Source: Glutamicibacter sp. MNS18
GTDB lineage: Bacteria; Actinomycetota; Actinomycetes; Actinomycetales; Micrococcaceae
Reading direction: 5' to 3'
DNA: 64,000 nt
Assembly: GCF_026107515.2 (NCBI RefSeq)
Contig: NZ_JAPCHW010000015.1
Location: 1-64,000 of the forward strand
The notes below the pieces were generated by a model. It had not been told where the DNA came from. It searched no databases and saw only the letters and a list, made by a program, of their open reading frames with translations. Position 1 is the first letter of the stretch. Each line of letters opens with the position of its first letter. The position numbers and the translations under genes are program-made. Of the stretch, positions 33,612-43,009 are shown piece after piece.

Positions 33612-34790
33612 ATGCTTTCCACACAGTCCCGCCCAGTCATCGAAGCCACGCTGCCGATCATCGCCGAGCGCATCTCCAGCATTACCCCGGACTTCTACCA
33701 GCGCATGTTCGCCGCCCACCCGGAACTGCTGGACGGCATCTTCTCGCGTTCGAACCAGAAGAACGGCCAGCAGCAGCAGGCACTGGCCGGTTCCATCGCG
33801 GTCTTCGCTTCCCATCTGCTGAACCACCCCGAAACGCTGCCCGAAACCCTGTTGGCCCGCATTGCCCACAAGCATGCCTCGCTGGGGGTAGTCGAGGAAC
33901 AGTACCCGATCGTCTACGAACACCTGTTTGCCGCCATTGCCGCGAATCTCGGCGATGCACTGACCGAGGAGATCGCCAACGCCTGGTCCGAGGTGTACTG
34001 GCTCATGGCCCACGCCCTGATCAAGATCGAAAAGGGCCTGTACGCCCAGCAAGCGAACAAGAACATCTACAGCCCATGGAAGCTGGTGTCCCGGCAGGAG
34101 ACCGCCACCAACTCGGTCACCTTCGTCTTCGAACCGGCCGATGACACCCCGGTCACCGAAGCCCAGCCGGGCCAGTTCGTCTCGCTGCGCATGCCAATGG
34201 CCGACGGCGTCCGCCAGGTACGCCAGTACACCCTTTCGGGCAATGTCTCGGACAGCTCGCAGCGCACCATCACCGTCAAGCTGGATGCCAAGGGCGAATT
34301 CACCCCGATCCTGCACGGCAGCCTGGAAGTCGGCGACACCCTGGAAATCTCCAACCCCTACGGCGACCTGGTCATCGACGAATCCGGCGCACCGCTGGTC
34401 ATCGCCACCGCGGGTATCGGCTGCACCCCAAGTGCCGCAGCCCTGGCCACACTGGCCGAAAAGGGGTCCGAACGCACCATCACGGTACTGCACGCCGATC
34501 AGGAAGTCTCCTCCTGGGCCCTGCGGGCACAGATGGTCGAATCCGTGGACCGGCTGCCCAACGCCACCCTGACCACCTGGTTCGAGCGCGGCGACCTCCC
34601 AGCGGATGTGAAGAGCGCCGAAGGCCTGATGAACCTGGCCCATGCAGACTTCGCCCCGAACTCCCACGTCTACCTGTGCGGACCGCTGCCCTTCATGCAC
34701 GCGGTACGCGGCCAGGCCCTCGCAGCCGGCATTCCGGCCGAACACATCCACTACGAGGTCTTCGGACCGGATGTGTGGCTGGCGGTCTAG
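33612..34790 (+). CDS. hmp: Flavohemoglobin nitric oxide dioxygenase
   Basis: Converts NO and O2 to nitrate using NAD(P)H. The 392-residue protein has a globin domain (about 1-140, distal Tyr29 in DFYQRMF, proximal His88 in IAHKHASLG), a FAD domain (about 150-255, RQYTLSG) and a NAD-binding domain (ATAGIGCTPSAAAL, LCGPLPFMHAV) ending FGPDVWLAV. Length is normal. AAGGAG lies five bases before the ATG. The gene follows nsrR and the palindromic operator and has a terminator. Confidence 0.97.
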   Translation: MLSTQSRPVIEATLPIIAERISSITPDFYQRMFAAHPELLDGIFSRSNQKNGQQQQALAGSIAVFASHLLNHPETLPETLLARIAHKHASLGVVEEQYPIVYEHLFAAIAANLGDALTEEIANAWSEVYWLMAHALIKIEKGLYAQQANKNIYSPWKLVSRQETATNSVTFVFEPADDTPVTEAQPGQFVSLRMPMADGVRQVRQYTLSGNVSDSSQRTITVKLDAKGEFTPILHGSLEVGDTLEISNPYGDLVIDESGAPLVIATAGIGCTPSAAALATLAEKGSERTITVLHADQEVSSWALRAQMVESVDRLPNATLTTWFERGDLPADVKSAEGLMNLAHADFAPNSHVYLCGPLPFMHAVRGQALAAGIPAEHIHYEVFGPDVWLAV

Positions 34791-34848
34791 CCCAACCGGC
34801 CGCGCCCACTGGGGATCATGGGGGTCCGCCAGCAGCGCACAGGGCATC

Positions 34849-34885
34849 GGGACGCGTCCGCTTCAGCGGGCGCGTCCCTGTGTTT
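34849..34885 (+). terminator. Terminator after hmp
   Basis: GGGACGCG-T-CCGCT / AGCGG-G-CGCGTCCC stem with one internal mismatch, followed by TGTGTTTT. Confidence 0.8.
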
Positions 34886-35003
34886 TCCCGGCACTCGCGC
34901 CTGCTATTGGGCGACCGGTACCGGGGCGGGGGAATATGATTCTCCACGCGCCCCAAACCGATCAAGTCGGCCGCCACTCGTGCCCCGGCAGGAGGCTGAC
35001 ACC

Positions 35004-35378
35004 ATGCTGCACCTGGATGAGCCTGGCCGCAGCCATGACCTCCGATCCGCGCATGGACATCCATGTGTTACCTGAACCGGGATACCGGGGATGTGGTGTT
35101 CACCAGCGGCTATTGCGATGATGCTCCCCCGGGCACGCAGGACATCGGGGAAGGCAACTACCGGCGCATCGACGGCATCGGCTCACACCACGGCTACCGG
35201 CAGCTGCAGCCGGCACTTCCGCCGCTTCCGGGAGGTTCTGGACCGATTCCCGGAGCAGGTCGGGCAGGGCTGGAATTGTGCCAAGGACGCTGCCACCAAA
35301 AGCTACGCCACCGATCGGCTGATCGGGCTGGGCCCGGTGCAGGATCCAGAGTCCATCGGGCCCGAATCCGGCGCCTAG
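35004..35378 (+). pseudogene. Frameshifted UPF0158 family gene
   Basis: Pieces of a UPF0158-type protein appear in order but in three reading frames, with three frame changes. MLHLDE is followed by AAAMTSDPRMDIH, then YLNRDTGDVVFTSGYCDD to IDGIGSHHGYR, then HFRRFREVLDRFPEQ to the stop. AGGAGG lies eight bases before the ATG. The stretch between HHGYR and HFRRF is also shorter than I expect for the family. The gene is therefore decayed, unless several sequencing errors cluster here. The true function of the family is unknown. Confidence 0.7.
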
Positions 35379-36343
35379 GAGGAGACGCTATCCCCTGCGC
35401 TACCCTGCGGAGCCGATGCCGCACGGCTTGGCTTCGCCTTGGATTTCTCCTGGGCCGGGTCGATCAGCCGACCATGGACCACCCCATCGACAACCCAACG
35501 GCGCACCACGGCATTGAAGAATACCGGGTCCTCGATATTCCACTGGTGATGCATCCCCGGCACCAGCCGTATGACGGCCTGCGGCAACAGCGTTGTCAAC
35601 GGATCGAAGGAACGCTGGACCACTTTGGGCTCCTTCTCACCGGCCAAGACCAGCACCGGGGCGTTGAAGTGGGTCAGATTCGCGGGCAGTCCGCCCGGAT
35701 CCAGTTCGTCCCTGATCGCCCGCATGTTCCGGGCATCCAGCTGTAGCCCGTGGGAGGCGAAGAGCTCGCGCTCGTCATCCACCATGCCATGTGCCCCGGC
35801 CTGGAAACGCCAGTACCATTCGCTGCCCAGCAGTTTGAGCTGTACCCGGCTCAGGGCGCGGGCCGCCGCCGGGACTCCGGCCACCGGTGTGCCGGTAACC
35901 AGCAGTGACTCCACCAGTTCCGGGTGGCGCGCCGCCACGTGCAGGGCAATCACACCGCCGAGGGATATGCCCACCAAATGGACACCACCTTCGGAGACCT
36001 CGTCGGCAATCAATGCGGCCACGTCATCAGCCGCCGATTCCAGTCCTGCCCAGGCTTCACCGGAGCGGGCACCGAACGCGGGCAGGTGCAGGGTCAGTAG
36101 CCGGAAATCCCCGAAGGCCAGCACCTGGGGATCCCAGGACCAGTTGCCGACATTGCCACCATGCAGGAAGACGATGGTGCGCACCGCAGAGCCGGGAACT
36201 GCCCGGCGTACCGGATGCACCTCGGGGTAGTCCCCGGTTTCCCTGGGCACCGGTTTGGTTGATTTGCCCTTGTCCTTGGCCACGGATTGCCGCTGCCCCG
36301 GCTGTGGGGTGGCCGTGGGATTTTGATTGGTTTTCCGTTTCAT
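35375..36343 (-). CDS. Alpha/beta hydrolase
   Basis: A 322-residue soluble alpha/beta-fold hydrolase. A basic, Gln/Pro-rich N-terminal tail (about 1-50) precedes the core, which begins TIVFLHGGNVGNWSW. The nucleophile Ser is in VGISLGG, and the acid and His are expected in LVLAGEKEP and PGMHHQW. The C-terminus is Ala/Ser-rich. Substrate unknown. The ATG overlaps the padR stop by four bases (ATGA), so the two are translationally coupled and the hydrolase may be controlled by the PadR protein. Confidence 0.88.
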   Translation of the reverse strand: MKRKTNQNPTATPQPGQRQSVAKDKGKSTKPVPRETGDYPEVHPVRRAVPGSAVRTIVFLHGGNVGNWSWDPQVLAFGDFRLLTLHLPAFGARSGEAWAGLESAADDVAALIADEVSEGGVHLVGISLGGVIALHVAARHPELVESLLVTGTPVAGVPAAARALSRVQLKLLGSEWYWRFQAGAHGMVDDERELFASHGLQLDARNMRAIRDELDPGGLPANLTHFNAPVLVLAGEKEPKVVQRSFDPLTTLLPQAVIRLVPGMHHQWNIEDPVFFNAVVRRWVVDGVVHGRLIDPAQEKSKAKPSRAASAPQGSAGDSVSS

Positions 36344-36867
36344 GGCAGGTACTCCATTACCGCGTCGAGCCATTCGAGTTCAGCCACTTGCTGCCGGATC
36401 GCATGGTCCAGGGTCGCAGCCATCAGGAAGCTGCGCCGGTCCGCCGCAGCACGCATGTCGATCCCCTCACGCTGGGAGAGGTAGTCGTCCAGGGTCTGCT
36501 GTGTCTGGTCGCGCCGGGATTCGAGCAGCTCCTCGATTTGTTCGCGCTGCAGTTCCGCGGCGAAGAAGACCTGGCCCATGAAGGGGTCGCGCTCGGTTCC
36601 GCGAGCCACACCGTCACCGAGCCATTGACCCAGTGCAGCACGTCCTTCGGCGGTGATGTGGTGTTCCTGCCGATCCGGGTAATTGCTCTGTGGCACGGTT
36701 TGCACTGTGGCATAACCCTTGTCCACCAGCTGGGCCAGCGTGCGGTAAATCTGCGCCTTGTCCGCATTCCAGAAGTGGTTGATGGAGGAATCAAAATGCT
36801 TCTTCAGCTCGTAGCCGGTCATCGGCGACAAGCACAGCAGCCCAAGGATCAATCGTGCCAAAACCAT
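36340..36867 (-). CDS. PadR family transcriptional regulator
   Basis: A 175-residue PadR-type winged-helix repressor. The N-terminal wHTH has ILGLLCLSPMTGYELKKHF and IYRTLAQLVDKGYA, and a helical C-terminal dimerisation arm follows (VFFAAELQREQIEELLESRR). Such regulators usually respond to toxic phenolics or drugs and control a neighbouring gene. Its partner could be the overlapping hydrolase gene or the divergent EamA exporter gene. No ribosome binding site is evident. Confidence 0.92.
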   Translation of the reverse strand: MVLARLILGLLCLSPMTGYELKKHFDSSINHFWNADKAQIYRTLAQLVDKGYATVQTVPQSNYPDRQEHHITAEGRAALGQWLGDGVARGTERDPFMGQVFFAAELQREQIEELLESRRDQTQQTLDDYLSQREGIDMRAAADRRSFLMAATLDHAIRQQVAELEWLDAVMEYLP

Positions 36868-37008
36868 ATCGCTATACTTTCACATTAGTGGAGATTGCAC
36901 CCACCTGCACGCCGGTGAATACGAAACTTCACTACCCAGCTCTTGCTGAAGCTTCGGGCTCGGCACCACTGAATTCAACCATCCCCTTTCGCGGAAGGAC
37001 CAGCCGTC

Positions 37009-37938
37009 GTGCCAGGAACCTCAACCCCAACTTCTGCCGTGGCGCATCCGGGGTCACGCGCGGCACTGTATGTGCTCATCGGTTCGTTGGGAATCCAGCT
37101 TTCCTCCGCGCTCTCGGCCACGATGTTCGACAGCCTCGGTTCCCCGGCGGTCTCCTCGCTGCGGCTGCTGATCGCCGCTGCGGTGCTCCTGGCCGTGCTG
37201 CGTCCGTCGTTCACCGGGAAGAGTGCCGGGCAGTGGGCCGCGGTCATCGGCTACGGGGTGGTGATGGCGGTGATGAACCTGTTGCTCTACAAGGCGATCG
37301 AATACCTTCCCCTGGGAATCGCCGTGACCCTGGACTTCCTGGGCCCGGCCATGGTGGCCCTGCTCCTTGCCCGGAGGTTGCGCCAGGCGCTCTGGGCGGG
37401 ATTGGCCCTGGCCGGTGTCATTCTCATTGCCGGACCTGCCGGACATTTCCACGCCGTGGGCTTCGCTTTCGGGATCGGCGCCGGACTGTGTTTCGCCCTC
37501 TATACGATCTTTGCCGAGAAGGTCGGCAAGGAACAGCAGGATTCGATCAGCTCACTGGCCTTGTCGGTCGCCGTGGCGGCCCTGGTTTCGTTGCCCTTCG
37601 GGGCTCCGCGCTTCCTCGATGTCACCGCACACCAGTGGGGCATGCTCGCCCTCAGCGGGGTGATTGGGGTGGCGGTTCCCTACGCCGTGGACACCCTGGC
37701 CGCGCGGCTTACCTCCGCCCGTGTCATCGGCACGCTCTTTGCCATCGACCCGGCCATGGGCACACTCATGGGCTGGGCGGTGCTGGGCCAGTCCCTCGGC
37801 GCCTGGGCGTTGCTCGGGATCGTGCTGGTGGCGGTGGCCGGGGCCTGTGTGGCCTGGCTGGATAGCACACCGGCACCGACCGGGCAGCCGCAGTCCGCAA
37901 CCGGTGATCATTCCGGTGAGCCGAGCATCACCCCGTAA
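37009..37938 (+). CDS. EamA-family (DMT) transporter
   Basis: A 309-residue inner-membrane protein with about ten hydrophobic segments in two EamA repeats (the first from ALYVLIGSLGIQLSSALSA, the second from GFAFGIGAGLCFALYTIF). The layout resembles RhtA-type amino acid or metabolite exporters; the substrate is unknown. Start is GTG with GGAAGGAC eight bases upstream. It diverges from padR, which may regulate it. Confidence 0.92.
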   Translation: MPGTSTPTSAVAHPGSRAALYVLIGSLGIQLSSALSATMFDSLGSPAVSSLRLLIAAAVLLAVLRPSFTGKSAGQWAAVIGYGVVMAVMNLLLYKAIEYLPLGIAVTLDFLGPAMVALLLARRLRQALWAGLALAGVILIAGPAGHFHAVGFAFGIGAGLCFALYTIFAEKVGKEQQDSISSLALSVAVAALVSLPFGAPRFLDVTAHQWGMLALSGVIGVAVPYAVDTLAARLTSARVIGTLFAIDPAMGTLMGWAVLGQSLGAWALLGIVLVAVAGACVAWLDSTPAPTGQPQSATGDHSGEPSITP

Positions 37939-37978
37939 TACGTGTGCTGGCATCCAGCCGCCGGTGCCAGGTGAACCC

Positions 37979-37984
37979 TAGAAT
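37979..37984 (+). promoter_or_regulatory. -10 box of the Bcr/CflA transporter gene (leaderless)
   Basis: TAGAAT seven bases before the ATG. Confidence 0.55.
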
Positions 37985-37991
37985 GGGGCCT

Positions 37992-39194
37992 ATGCCCACT
38001 TCCTCCTCCGCTGCCCGGCTGGGCCCTGCCCTTTTCGCCGTACTGGTGCTCTTGGGCACCACCGGCCCCTTGGCCACGGACATGTACCTGCCTTCCTTCC
38101 CCGCCATGCAGCAGGAGTTCGCGTCCACGGCCTCGGCCGTGCAGCTGACATTGACCACCTTCCTGGTGGGCATGGCCTTAGGACAGTTGGTCTGGGGCGC
38201 GCTCTCCGACCGCTGGGGACGGACCACTCCCCTGCGCTACGGCACCTTGTTGTTTGTACTCGCGTCCGTAGGCGCCGCGCTGGCTCCCAGCCTGGAACTG
38301 CTGACGGTAGCCCGTGGTGTACAGGGTATCGGTGCCGCGGCGGGTCTGGTCATTTCCAAGGCCATCGTGGCCGACGTAACCAGTGGTGCGCAGACGGCCC
38401 GCATCTTCTCCATCCTGATGACAATTGGCGGAGTAGCTCCAGCGGTGGCCCCCTTGATGGGTGCCGGGGTAGCCGAATTCGGAGGGTGGCGTGCGGTCTT
38501 GTGGGTGCTGGGGTTCGCCGCGACGCTGACGGCCCTGGGCTCATTCTTCGTGGTACGCGAAACGCACCCGGTTCCCGCCCGGAGCACCGGTGCGCTGTTT
38601 GCCCCGTTGGGGCAGGTGCTGCGTCAGCGACGTTTCGTAGGCTACATGGTGCTGTTCTCGGCAGCATTCGCCGCAATGATGTCCTATATCGCCGCTTCCC
38701 CGTTCCTGTACCAGAACATCATGGGTTTCAGCCCCACCGGATACGCGCTGTGCTTCGGCATCAATTCACTTGGCCTGATCACCTCAGGCATCATCTCCGC
38801 ACGACTGGCCACCAAGGTGCCCCTGCGCCGCACCATTGCCGTCGCCTTGCTGATCGTTCTCACCGCCAGCCTGGTGATGACCGCATTGGCACTGGCCGGC
38901 TTCCAGTCGGTGCTGCTGGCCGTGGTGATCTTCTTCATGGTTGCCCCGATAGGAATGGTCATGGGCAATACCACCGGGTTGGCGCTCAACGAGGTACGCA
39001 AGACCTCCGGCAGCGGCTCGGCCGCCCTGGGTTGCTCCCAGTTCCTGGCCGGGGCGCTGGTCAGCCCGCTGGTGGGCTTAGGCGGTGAACAGTCCCCCGT
39101 GGCCTTCGCCGTGACAGCCTTGGTGAGTCTGTTACTTGCCGTGGCCGCGTTCGGCTATACCGCCGAGTCCCGGCAGCCTCAAGCCCGCCGCTGA
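37992..39194 (+). CDS. Bcr/CflA family multidrug efflux MFS transporter
   Basis: A 400-residue, 12-segment major facilitator exporter, the class that moves bicyclomycin and sulfonamide-type drugs in exchange for protons. It shows the DHA1 signatures LGTTGPLATDMYLPSFP in helix 1, GALSDRWGRTTPL (motif A) and ATVARGVQGIGAA-like helix-4 residues (LLTVARGVQGIGAAAG). I chose the ATG at 37992 because TAGAAT lies seven bases upstream and the family N-terminus fits. Confidence 0.93.
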   Translation: MPTSSSAARLGPALFAVLVLLGTTGPLATDMYLPSFPAMQQEFASTASAVQLTLTTFLVGMALGQLVWGALSDRWGRTTPLRYGTLLFVLASVGAALAPSLELLTVARGVQGIGAAAGLVISKAIVADVTSGAQTARIFSILMTIGGVAPAVAPLMGAGVAEFGGWRAVLWVLGFAATLTALGSFFVVRETHPVPARSTGALFAPLGQVLRQRRFVGYMVLFSAAFAAMMSYIAASPFLYQNIMGFSPTGYALCFGINSLGLITSGIISARLATKVPLRRTIAVALLIVLTASLVMTALALAGFQSVLLAVVIFFMVAPIGMVMGNTTGLALNEVRKTSGSGSAALGCSQFLAGALVSPLVGLGGEQSPVAFAVTALVSLLLAVAAFGYTAESRQPQARR

Positions 39195-39229
39195 GAGCTC
39201 CGGCAACACCCCGGACCCACCGGCACCGG

Positions 39230-39616
39230 CTAGGCCAGGGCCTTGGCCTTGAGCCGTTCGTATTCCTCGACCGTAATTGTCCCCTCATCCAGCAACGCCT
39301 TGGCTTCCTTGATGGATTGTGCCGGGGAGATCTCGGAGACCGACCGGATGTAGGCATCGGTTTCGGTCTTGGCGCGTTCGACCTGAGCCAGCTGGCGTTC
39401 GGTCATTCCGGCCCCGCGGGCAATCAGGTACACCAGGACCGTGAGGAAAGGGACGAAAAACAGGAAGACCAGCCACAGGGCCTTGGCCCATCCGTTCAGC
39501 GACCTGTCGCGGAACAAGTCCCCGATGACGGTGAACAGCGCCATGAGGTAGGCGATGAAGGCAAAGATCACGAGCGTGGACCAGAACACGCTCCACAGGC
39601 TGGAGAAGAAATCCAT
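39230..39616 (-). CDS. Membrane protein with PLDc_N-like and SHOCT domains
   Basis: A 128-residue protein. Two membrane helices (about 9-30 and 42-64, SLWSVFWSTLVIFAFIAYL and KALWLVFLFFVPFLTVLVY) form a phospholipase-D N-terminal-type module. A linker follows, then a C-terminal SHOCT motif, SIKEAKALLDEGTITVEEYE. Function unknown; such proteins are common in actinobacteria. AAAGGA precedes the ATG at 39616. Confidence 0.88.
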   Translation of the reverse strand: MDFFSSLWSVFWSTLVIFAFIAYLMALFTVIGDLFRDRSLNGWAKALWLVFLFFVPFLTVLVYLIARGAGMTERQLAQVERAKTETDAYIRSVSEISPAQSIKEAKALLDEGTITVEEYERLKAKALA

Positions 39617-39784
39617 GGTTTTTCCTTTCACTGACGGATCACGGCACCATCCACCATGGCGGCACTGTCACCGGGAAGCAGAAAGACCTTCTGTCACCCT
39701 TCCCGCCGGTTGCCCAGTGCACCACCGCCGACAATGCACGGTTGCGCCCATCATGGGGCCCGACCTGAGGATTTGTCCATTGTT

Positions 39785-39841
39785 TATTCTGGAAACATGG
39801 GGCTGGAAAGGGGTTCGCGCTCCTCGACACTCCCGCCATAA
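39785..39841 (+). other. Possible mini-gene: -10 box plus 14-codon frame
   Basis: TATTCT (39785-39790), six bases, then an ATG opening a 14-codon frame that ends at 39841, directly before the large hairpin 39843-39890. The layout copies the leaderless genes of the window, but there is no -35 box and no homology. Confidence 0.2.
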
Positions 39842-39842
39842 A

Positions 39843-39890
39843 CGAAGATCCCGTCGGGACTGTCCGGAGACAGTCCCGACGGGATCTTCG
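39843..39890 (-). terminator. Terminator after pckG
   Basis: Perfect 22-bp stem (CGAAGATCCCGTCGGGACTG and on) with a 4-base loop, 18 bases past the pckG stop. Confidence 0.9.
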
Positions 39891-39908
39891 TGTTCGCAAT
39901 TTGTGCGA

Positions 39909-41741
39909 TTAGGCGCCCAGGCGTTCCTTCAGCCCTTCCAGCTCGGCGCGCAGCGAGGCCGGCAGCGCGTCACCGAAGTTGGCGTACCATTCCTCGATGC
40001 TCTCGACCTCGGTAACCCACTCGTCCTTGTTGACGGCCACCGCGGTCTCAACATCCGCCGGGGTGAACCCTTCCAGACCGGACAGGTCCAGGGACTCACC
40101 GGTCGGCACGTTGCCGATGATGGTTTCGGTGGCATCCGCGGTGCCTTCGATACGCTCAATGGCCCACTTCAGCACGCGCGAGTTATCCCCGAATCCTGGC
40201 CAGGCGAAGCCACCCTCAGGGGTACGGCGGAACCAGTTGACCAGGAAGATCTTCGGCATTTGCTCGGGGTTGAGCTTCTCGGAGATCTGGTCCCAGTGCT
40301 TCAGGTAGTCACCGGCGTTGTAGCCGATGAAAGGCAGCATCGCCATTGGGTCACGACGCACCTGGCCGGTGGCACCGGCTGCGGCCGCTGTGGTTTCCGA
40401 GGACAGGGTCGAGCCCATGAAGATGCCGTTGGTCCAGCTACGGGCCTCGGTCACCAACGGGATGGTGGTCTTGCGGCGGCCACCAAAGAGGATCGCGTCG
40501 ATCTTCACGCCGTTGGGCGAGTAGTAGTCCTCCGAGAGCATGTCGACCTGGTCGATCGGGGTGCAGAAGCGCGAGTTCGGGTGCGCTGCCTTGGTGCCGG
40601 ACTGCGGGGTCCAGTCGTTGCCCAACCAGTCGGTCAGGTGCGCCGGGGCCTCGTCGGTCATGCCTTCCCACCAGACACCGCCTTCATCGGTGAGCGCGAC
40701 GTTGGTGAAGATGGTGTTGCCCTTGGTGATTGCGCGCATGGCGTTCGGGTTGGTGGACCAGCCGGTGCCCGGGGCCACGCCGAACAACCCGTATTCCGGG
40801 TTCACGCCGCGTAGTTCGCCTTCCTTGCCGATGCGCATCCAGTTGATGTCATCGCCCAGGGTCTCGGCTTTCCAGCCCTCGATGGTCGGATCCAGCAGCG
40901 CCAGGTTGGTCTTGCCGCAGGCCGACGGGAAGGCCGCGGCAATATGGTACGACTTGTTCTGCGGGCTGGTCAGCTTAAGGATGAGCATGTGCTCGGCAAG
41001 CCAGCCCTCGTCACGGGCCATGGCCGAGGCGATACGCAGCGAGTAGCACTTCTTACCCAGCAGCGCGTTGCCGCCGTAGCCGGAGCCGTAGGACCAGATG
41101 GCACGTTCCTCTGGGAAATGCACGATCCACTTGTCTTCATTGCATGGCCAGGCCACGTCCTGTTGTCCCGGCTCCAGCGGAGCGCCTACCGAGTGCAGGG
41201 CGGGGACAAAGAAGGCATCCTCGGCTTCCATCTTGCGCAGCACCTCAGTACCGATCTTGGCCATGATGCGCATCGAGGCGACAACGTAGGCGGAGTCGGT
41301 GATTTCCACGCCGTAGGCAGGATGTTCCGCGTTCAGCGGCCCCATCACGAAGGGGATGACGTACATGGTTCGACCGCGCATGGCGCCGTCGAACAGCCCG
41401 TTCAGGCGCTGCTTCATGACAGCGGGGTCTTCCCAGTTGTTGGTGAAGCCCGCATCCTTCTTCTCCTTGGAGCAGATGAAGGTACGTTCTTCAACGCGGG
41501 CCACATCGGCCGGGTCGGAGAAGCCGGCGTAGGAGTTCGGGAAGTTCGGGTCGGTCAGCTTGACCAGGGTCCCTGCCTCAACCAGTTCAGCACACAGGCG
41601 GTCGTTCTCCTCCACGGAGCCGGTCACCCAATAGACACGATCAGGCTTGGTCAGCGCGGCAACTTCCTCAACCCACGCGGCCAGCTTGGCGTGCGTGGTG
41701 GGTGCTGCATCGAGTACGTTCTGATCGGAGCTTGAGCTCAT
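39909..41741 (-). CDS. pckG: Phosphoenolpyruvate carboxykinase (GTP)
   Basis: Converts oxaloacetate to PEP with GTP, the first committed step of gluconeogenesis. The 610-residue protein is of the usual length. The kinase-1a loop [13 protein letters not shown] carries the reactive cysteine, and the substrate and metal-binding segments ([27 protein letters not shown]) are intact. GGAGGGA precedes the ATG. A long upstream region holds a CRP-type site and palindromes, which fits carbon-source control. Confidence 0.97.
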   Translation of the reverse strand: MSSSSDQNVLDAAPTTHAKLAAWVEEVAALTKPDRVYWVTGSVEENDRLCAELVEAGTLVKLTDPNFPNSYAGFSDPADVARVEERTFICSKEKKDAGFTNNWEDPAVMKQRLNGLFDGAMRGRTMYVIPFVMGPLNAEHPAYGVEITDSAYVVASMRIMAKIGTEVLRKMEAEDAFFVPALHSVGAPLEPGQQDVAWPCNEDKWIVHFPEERAIWSYGSGYGGNALLGKKCYSLRIASAMARDEGWLAEHMLILKLTSPQNKSYHIAAAFPSACGKTNLALLDPTIEGWKAETLGDDINWMRIGKEGELRGVNPEYGLFGVAPGTGWSTNPNAMRAITKGNTIFTNVALTDEGGVWWEGMTDEAPAHLTDWLGNDWTPQSGTKAAHPNSRFCTPIDQVDMLSEDYYSPNGVKIDAILFGGRRKTTIPLVTEARSWTNGIFMGSTLSSETTAAAAGATGQVRRDPMAMLPFIGYNAGDYLKHWDQISEKLNPEQMPKIFLVNWFRRTPEGGFAWPGFGDNSRVLKWAIERIEGTADATETIIGNVPTGESLDLSGLEGFTPADVETAVAVNKDEWVTEVESIEEWYANFGDALPASLRAELEGLKERLGA

Positions 41742-41903
41742 TATCCATTCCCTCCATTGGGCTGAACTTGCAATAGTTCAAGGCTAGGGGGTCGGGGTTT
41801 TGCCACCGTTGTGACGTGAACCGCAGAATTCAGGGAAGCGCACCCCCGATTAGGCAAAAACCCCGTGAATTCGCGGATTCACTTAGTACCAGAATAGCAG
41901 TAC

Positions 41904-41919
41904 TGTGACGAAGGTCACG
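41904..41919 (-). promoter_or_regulatory. Candidate CRP/GlxR-type binding site
   Basis: TGTGA-CGAAGG-TCACG matches the TGTGA-N6-TCACA consensus in nine of ten positions. It lies about 165 bases upstream of the pckG start codon. Confidence 0.55.
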
Positions 41920-41932
41920 TATACCGGTATAC
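41919..41932. promoter_or_regulatory. Perfect 14-bp palindrome beside the CRP-type site
   Basis: GTATACCGGTATAC; it abuts the CRP-type site and contains TATAC on both strands, so it could be an operator or overlap a promoter. Confidence 0.4.
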
Positions 41933-41989
41933 TTTATGACTTCTACACAAAGTAGTTTTTCGCCCCGAAGGACTCCGTTGACGCCGATT

Positions 41990-42017
41990 TTGACGAACCG
42001 GGAATCCTCTGTATAGT
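41990..42017 (+). promoter_or_regulatory. Promoter of the first tRNA-Arg(ACG) gene
   Basis: TTGACG, 16 bases, TATAGT; predicted start about 30 bases before the tRNA. Confidence 0.75.
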
Positions 42018-42054
42018 TATTCGAGGTTCGCGCGAGCGGACGACAACAGAATAT

Positions 42055-42128
<74 letters not shown>

Positions 42129-42136
42129 CAGAATAT

Positions 42137-42179
42137 GCAAAAAAGCTGCGACACGGTTCTCCGCGTCGCAGCTTTTTGC
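42137..42179 (+). terminator. Terminator after tRNA-Arg copy 1
   Basis: GCAAAAAAGCTGCGAC / GTCGCAGCTTTTTGC stem; the T-rich arm serves as the tail. Confidence 0.9.
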
Positions 42180-42316
42180 ATGCCCTTGCGCACCAACACC
42201 TCCCGGATTCACGGGCCCTTCACATGAGTCTCGTCGACCCGTTGCGGCTCGCCAAGGCCCGTCCTATACTCCGCAATAAGCGCGCTGAGCGCCGTGGTTG
42301 CGGAGTTGGAGGAGTC

Positions 42317-43009
42317 ATGCAACGTCTGGATTCAGTGATGCGTTGGCTAGGCGCGGTCGGAATCACCTTCGGCACATTTGGAATCATCATTCTCCCCAGC
42401 TTGCTGCACACCGAGAACTTCGAATCCGCAGAGGAACAGTTCAGGGCGTTCGCGGAAGGAAGCCTCAATGGCTACCCACCACTGGTGGTGCAGATTGGTG
42501 GCACGGTCTTCCTCATGGCGGCGGCACTGGGGATCGGGGGATTCACGATCGCACGAGGTCGCGGACGGGTGCTCGGCATCACCGGCTTGTTCACCGGGAT
42601 CATCGCGGGAATCGGGCTGTTTCTGGTTCTGAGCTCCGAACTGGCCTTATTCGCTGTCGTGACTTCTGGAGGGGATACGGCAGCTGCGGTGGACCTGGCT
42701 ACGGCAGCGGGCAACATGCCAGGGTTCTATGTCCCGTTACTGGTCGGTCTCGCCGGTTTCTACACGACACTGTTCCTTCTCGGCTTCGCCCTGTGGCGCA
42801 GCAAGGTGGTGCCGCTTGTTGTTCCGCTGTTGTTCGTCTTGCCCATGCTGAGCGGCCTAATACCCCTTCCCGACACGGCAGCCTCGATTGTCCCGGGCTT
42901 GCTCCTGCTCGTACCGTGCCTCTGGATCTCCGTGAAGCTGATCCGCGGGGTCTCCCCCATAGGTGCGCCGGCCACAGCCGGAGTCGTGTCAACAGAAGAG
43001 CAGGCATGA
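42317..43009 (+). CDS. Six-helix membrane protein, unknown function
   Basis: A 230-residue integral membrane protein with about six hydrophobic segments (the first at about residues 10-26, WLGAVGITFGTFGIIILP, then a long extracellular or cytosolic loop). The arrangement resembles DUF4386-type proteins, but I cannot assign it firmly. GGAGGAG precedes the ATG. It sits alone between two identical tRNA-Arg genes, which suggests that the segment arose by duplication or insertion. Confidence 0.75.
   Translation: MQRLDSVMRWLGAVGITFGTFGIIILPSLLHTENFESAEEQFRAFAEGSLNGYPPLVVQIGGTVFLMAAALGIGGFTIARGRGRVLGITGLFTGIIAGIGLFLVLSSELALFAVVTSGGDTAAAVDLATAAGNMPGFYVPLLVGLAGFYTTLFLLGFALWRSKVVPLVVPLLFVLPMLSGLIPLPDTAASIVPGLLLLVPCLWISVKLIRGVSPIGAPATAGVVSTEEQA

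Larger units (their letters stand above)
41742..42054. other. pckG / tRNA-Arg intergenic region
   Basis: No gene. It holds TAGCCT (41782-41787, minus) as a possible pckG -10 box, the imperfect repeat GTGAAT-TCGCGG-ATTCAC (41865-41882), a CRP-type site, the palindrome GTATACCGGTATAC (41919-41932) and the tRNA-Arg promoter. Confidence 0.5.

Noticed and set aside
34791-35003. Small gene between hmp and the UPF0158 remnant
   Set aside because: No start with a ribosome binding site and no family resemblance; only the hmp terminator is supported.
42176-42316. Longer N-terminal form of the six-helix membrane protein
   Set aside because: It would start inside the tRNA-Arg terminator; GGAGGAG before the ATG at 42317 decides the start.
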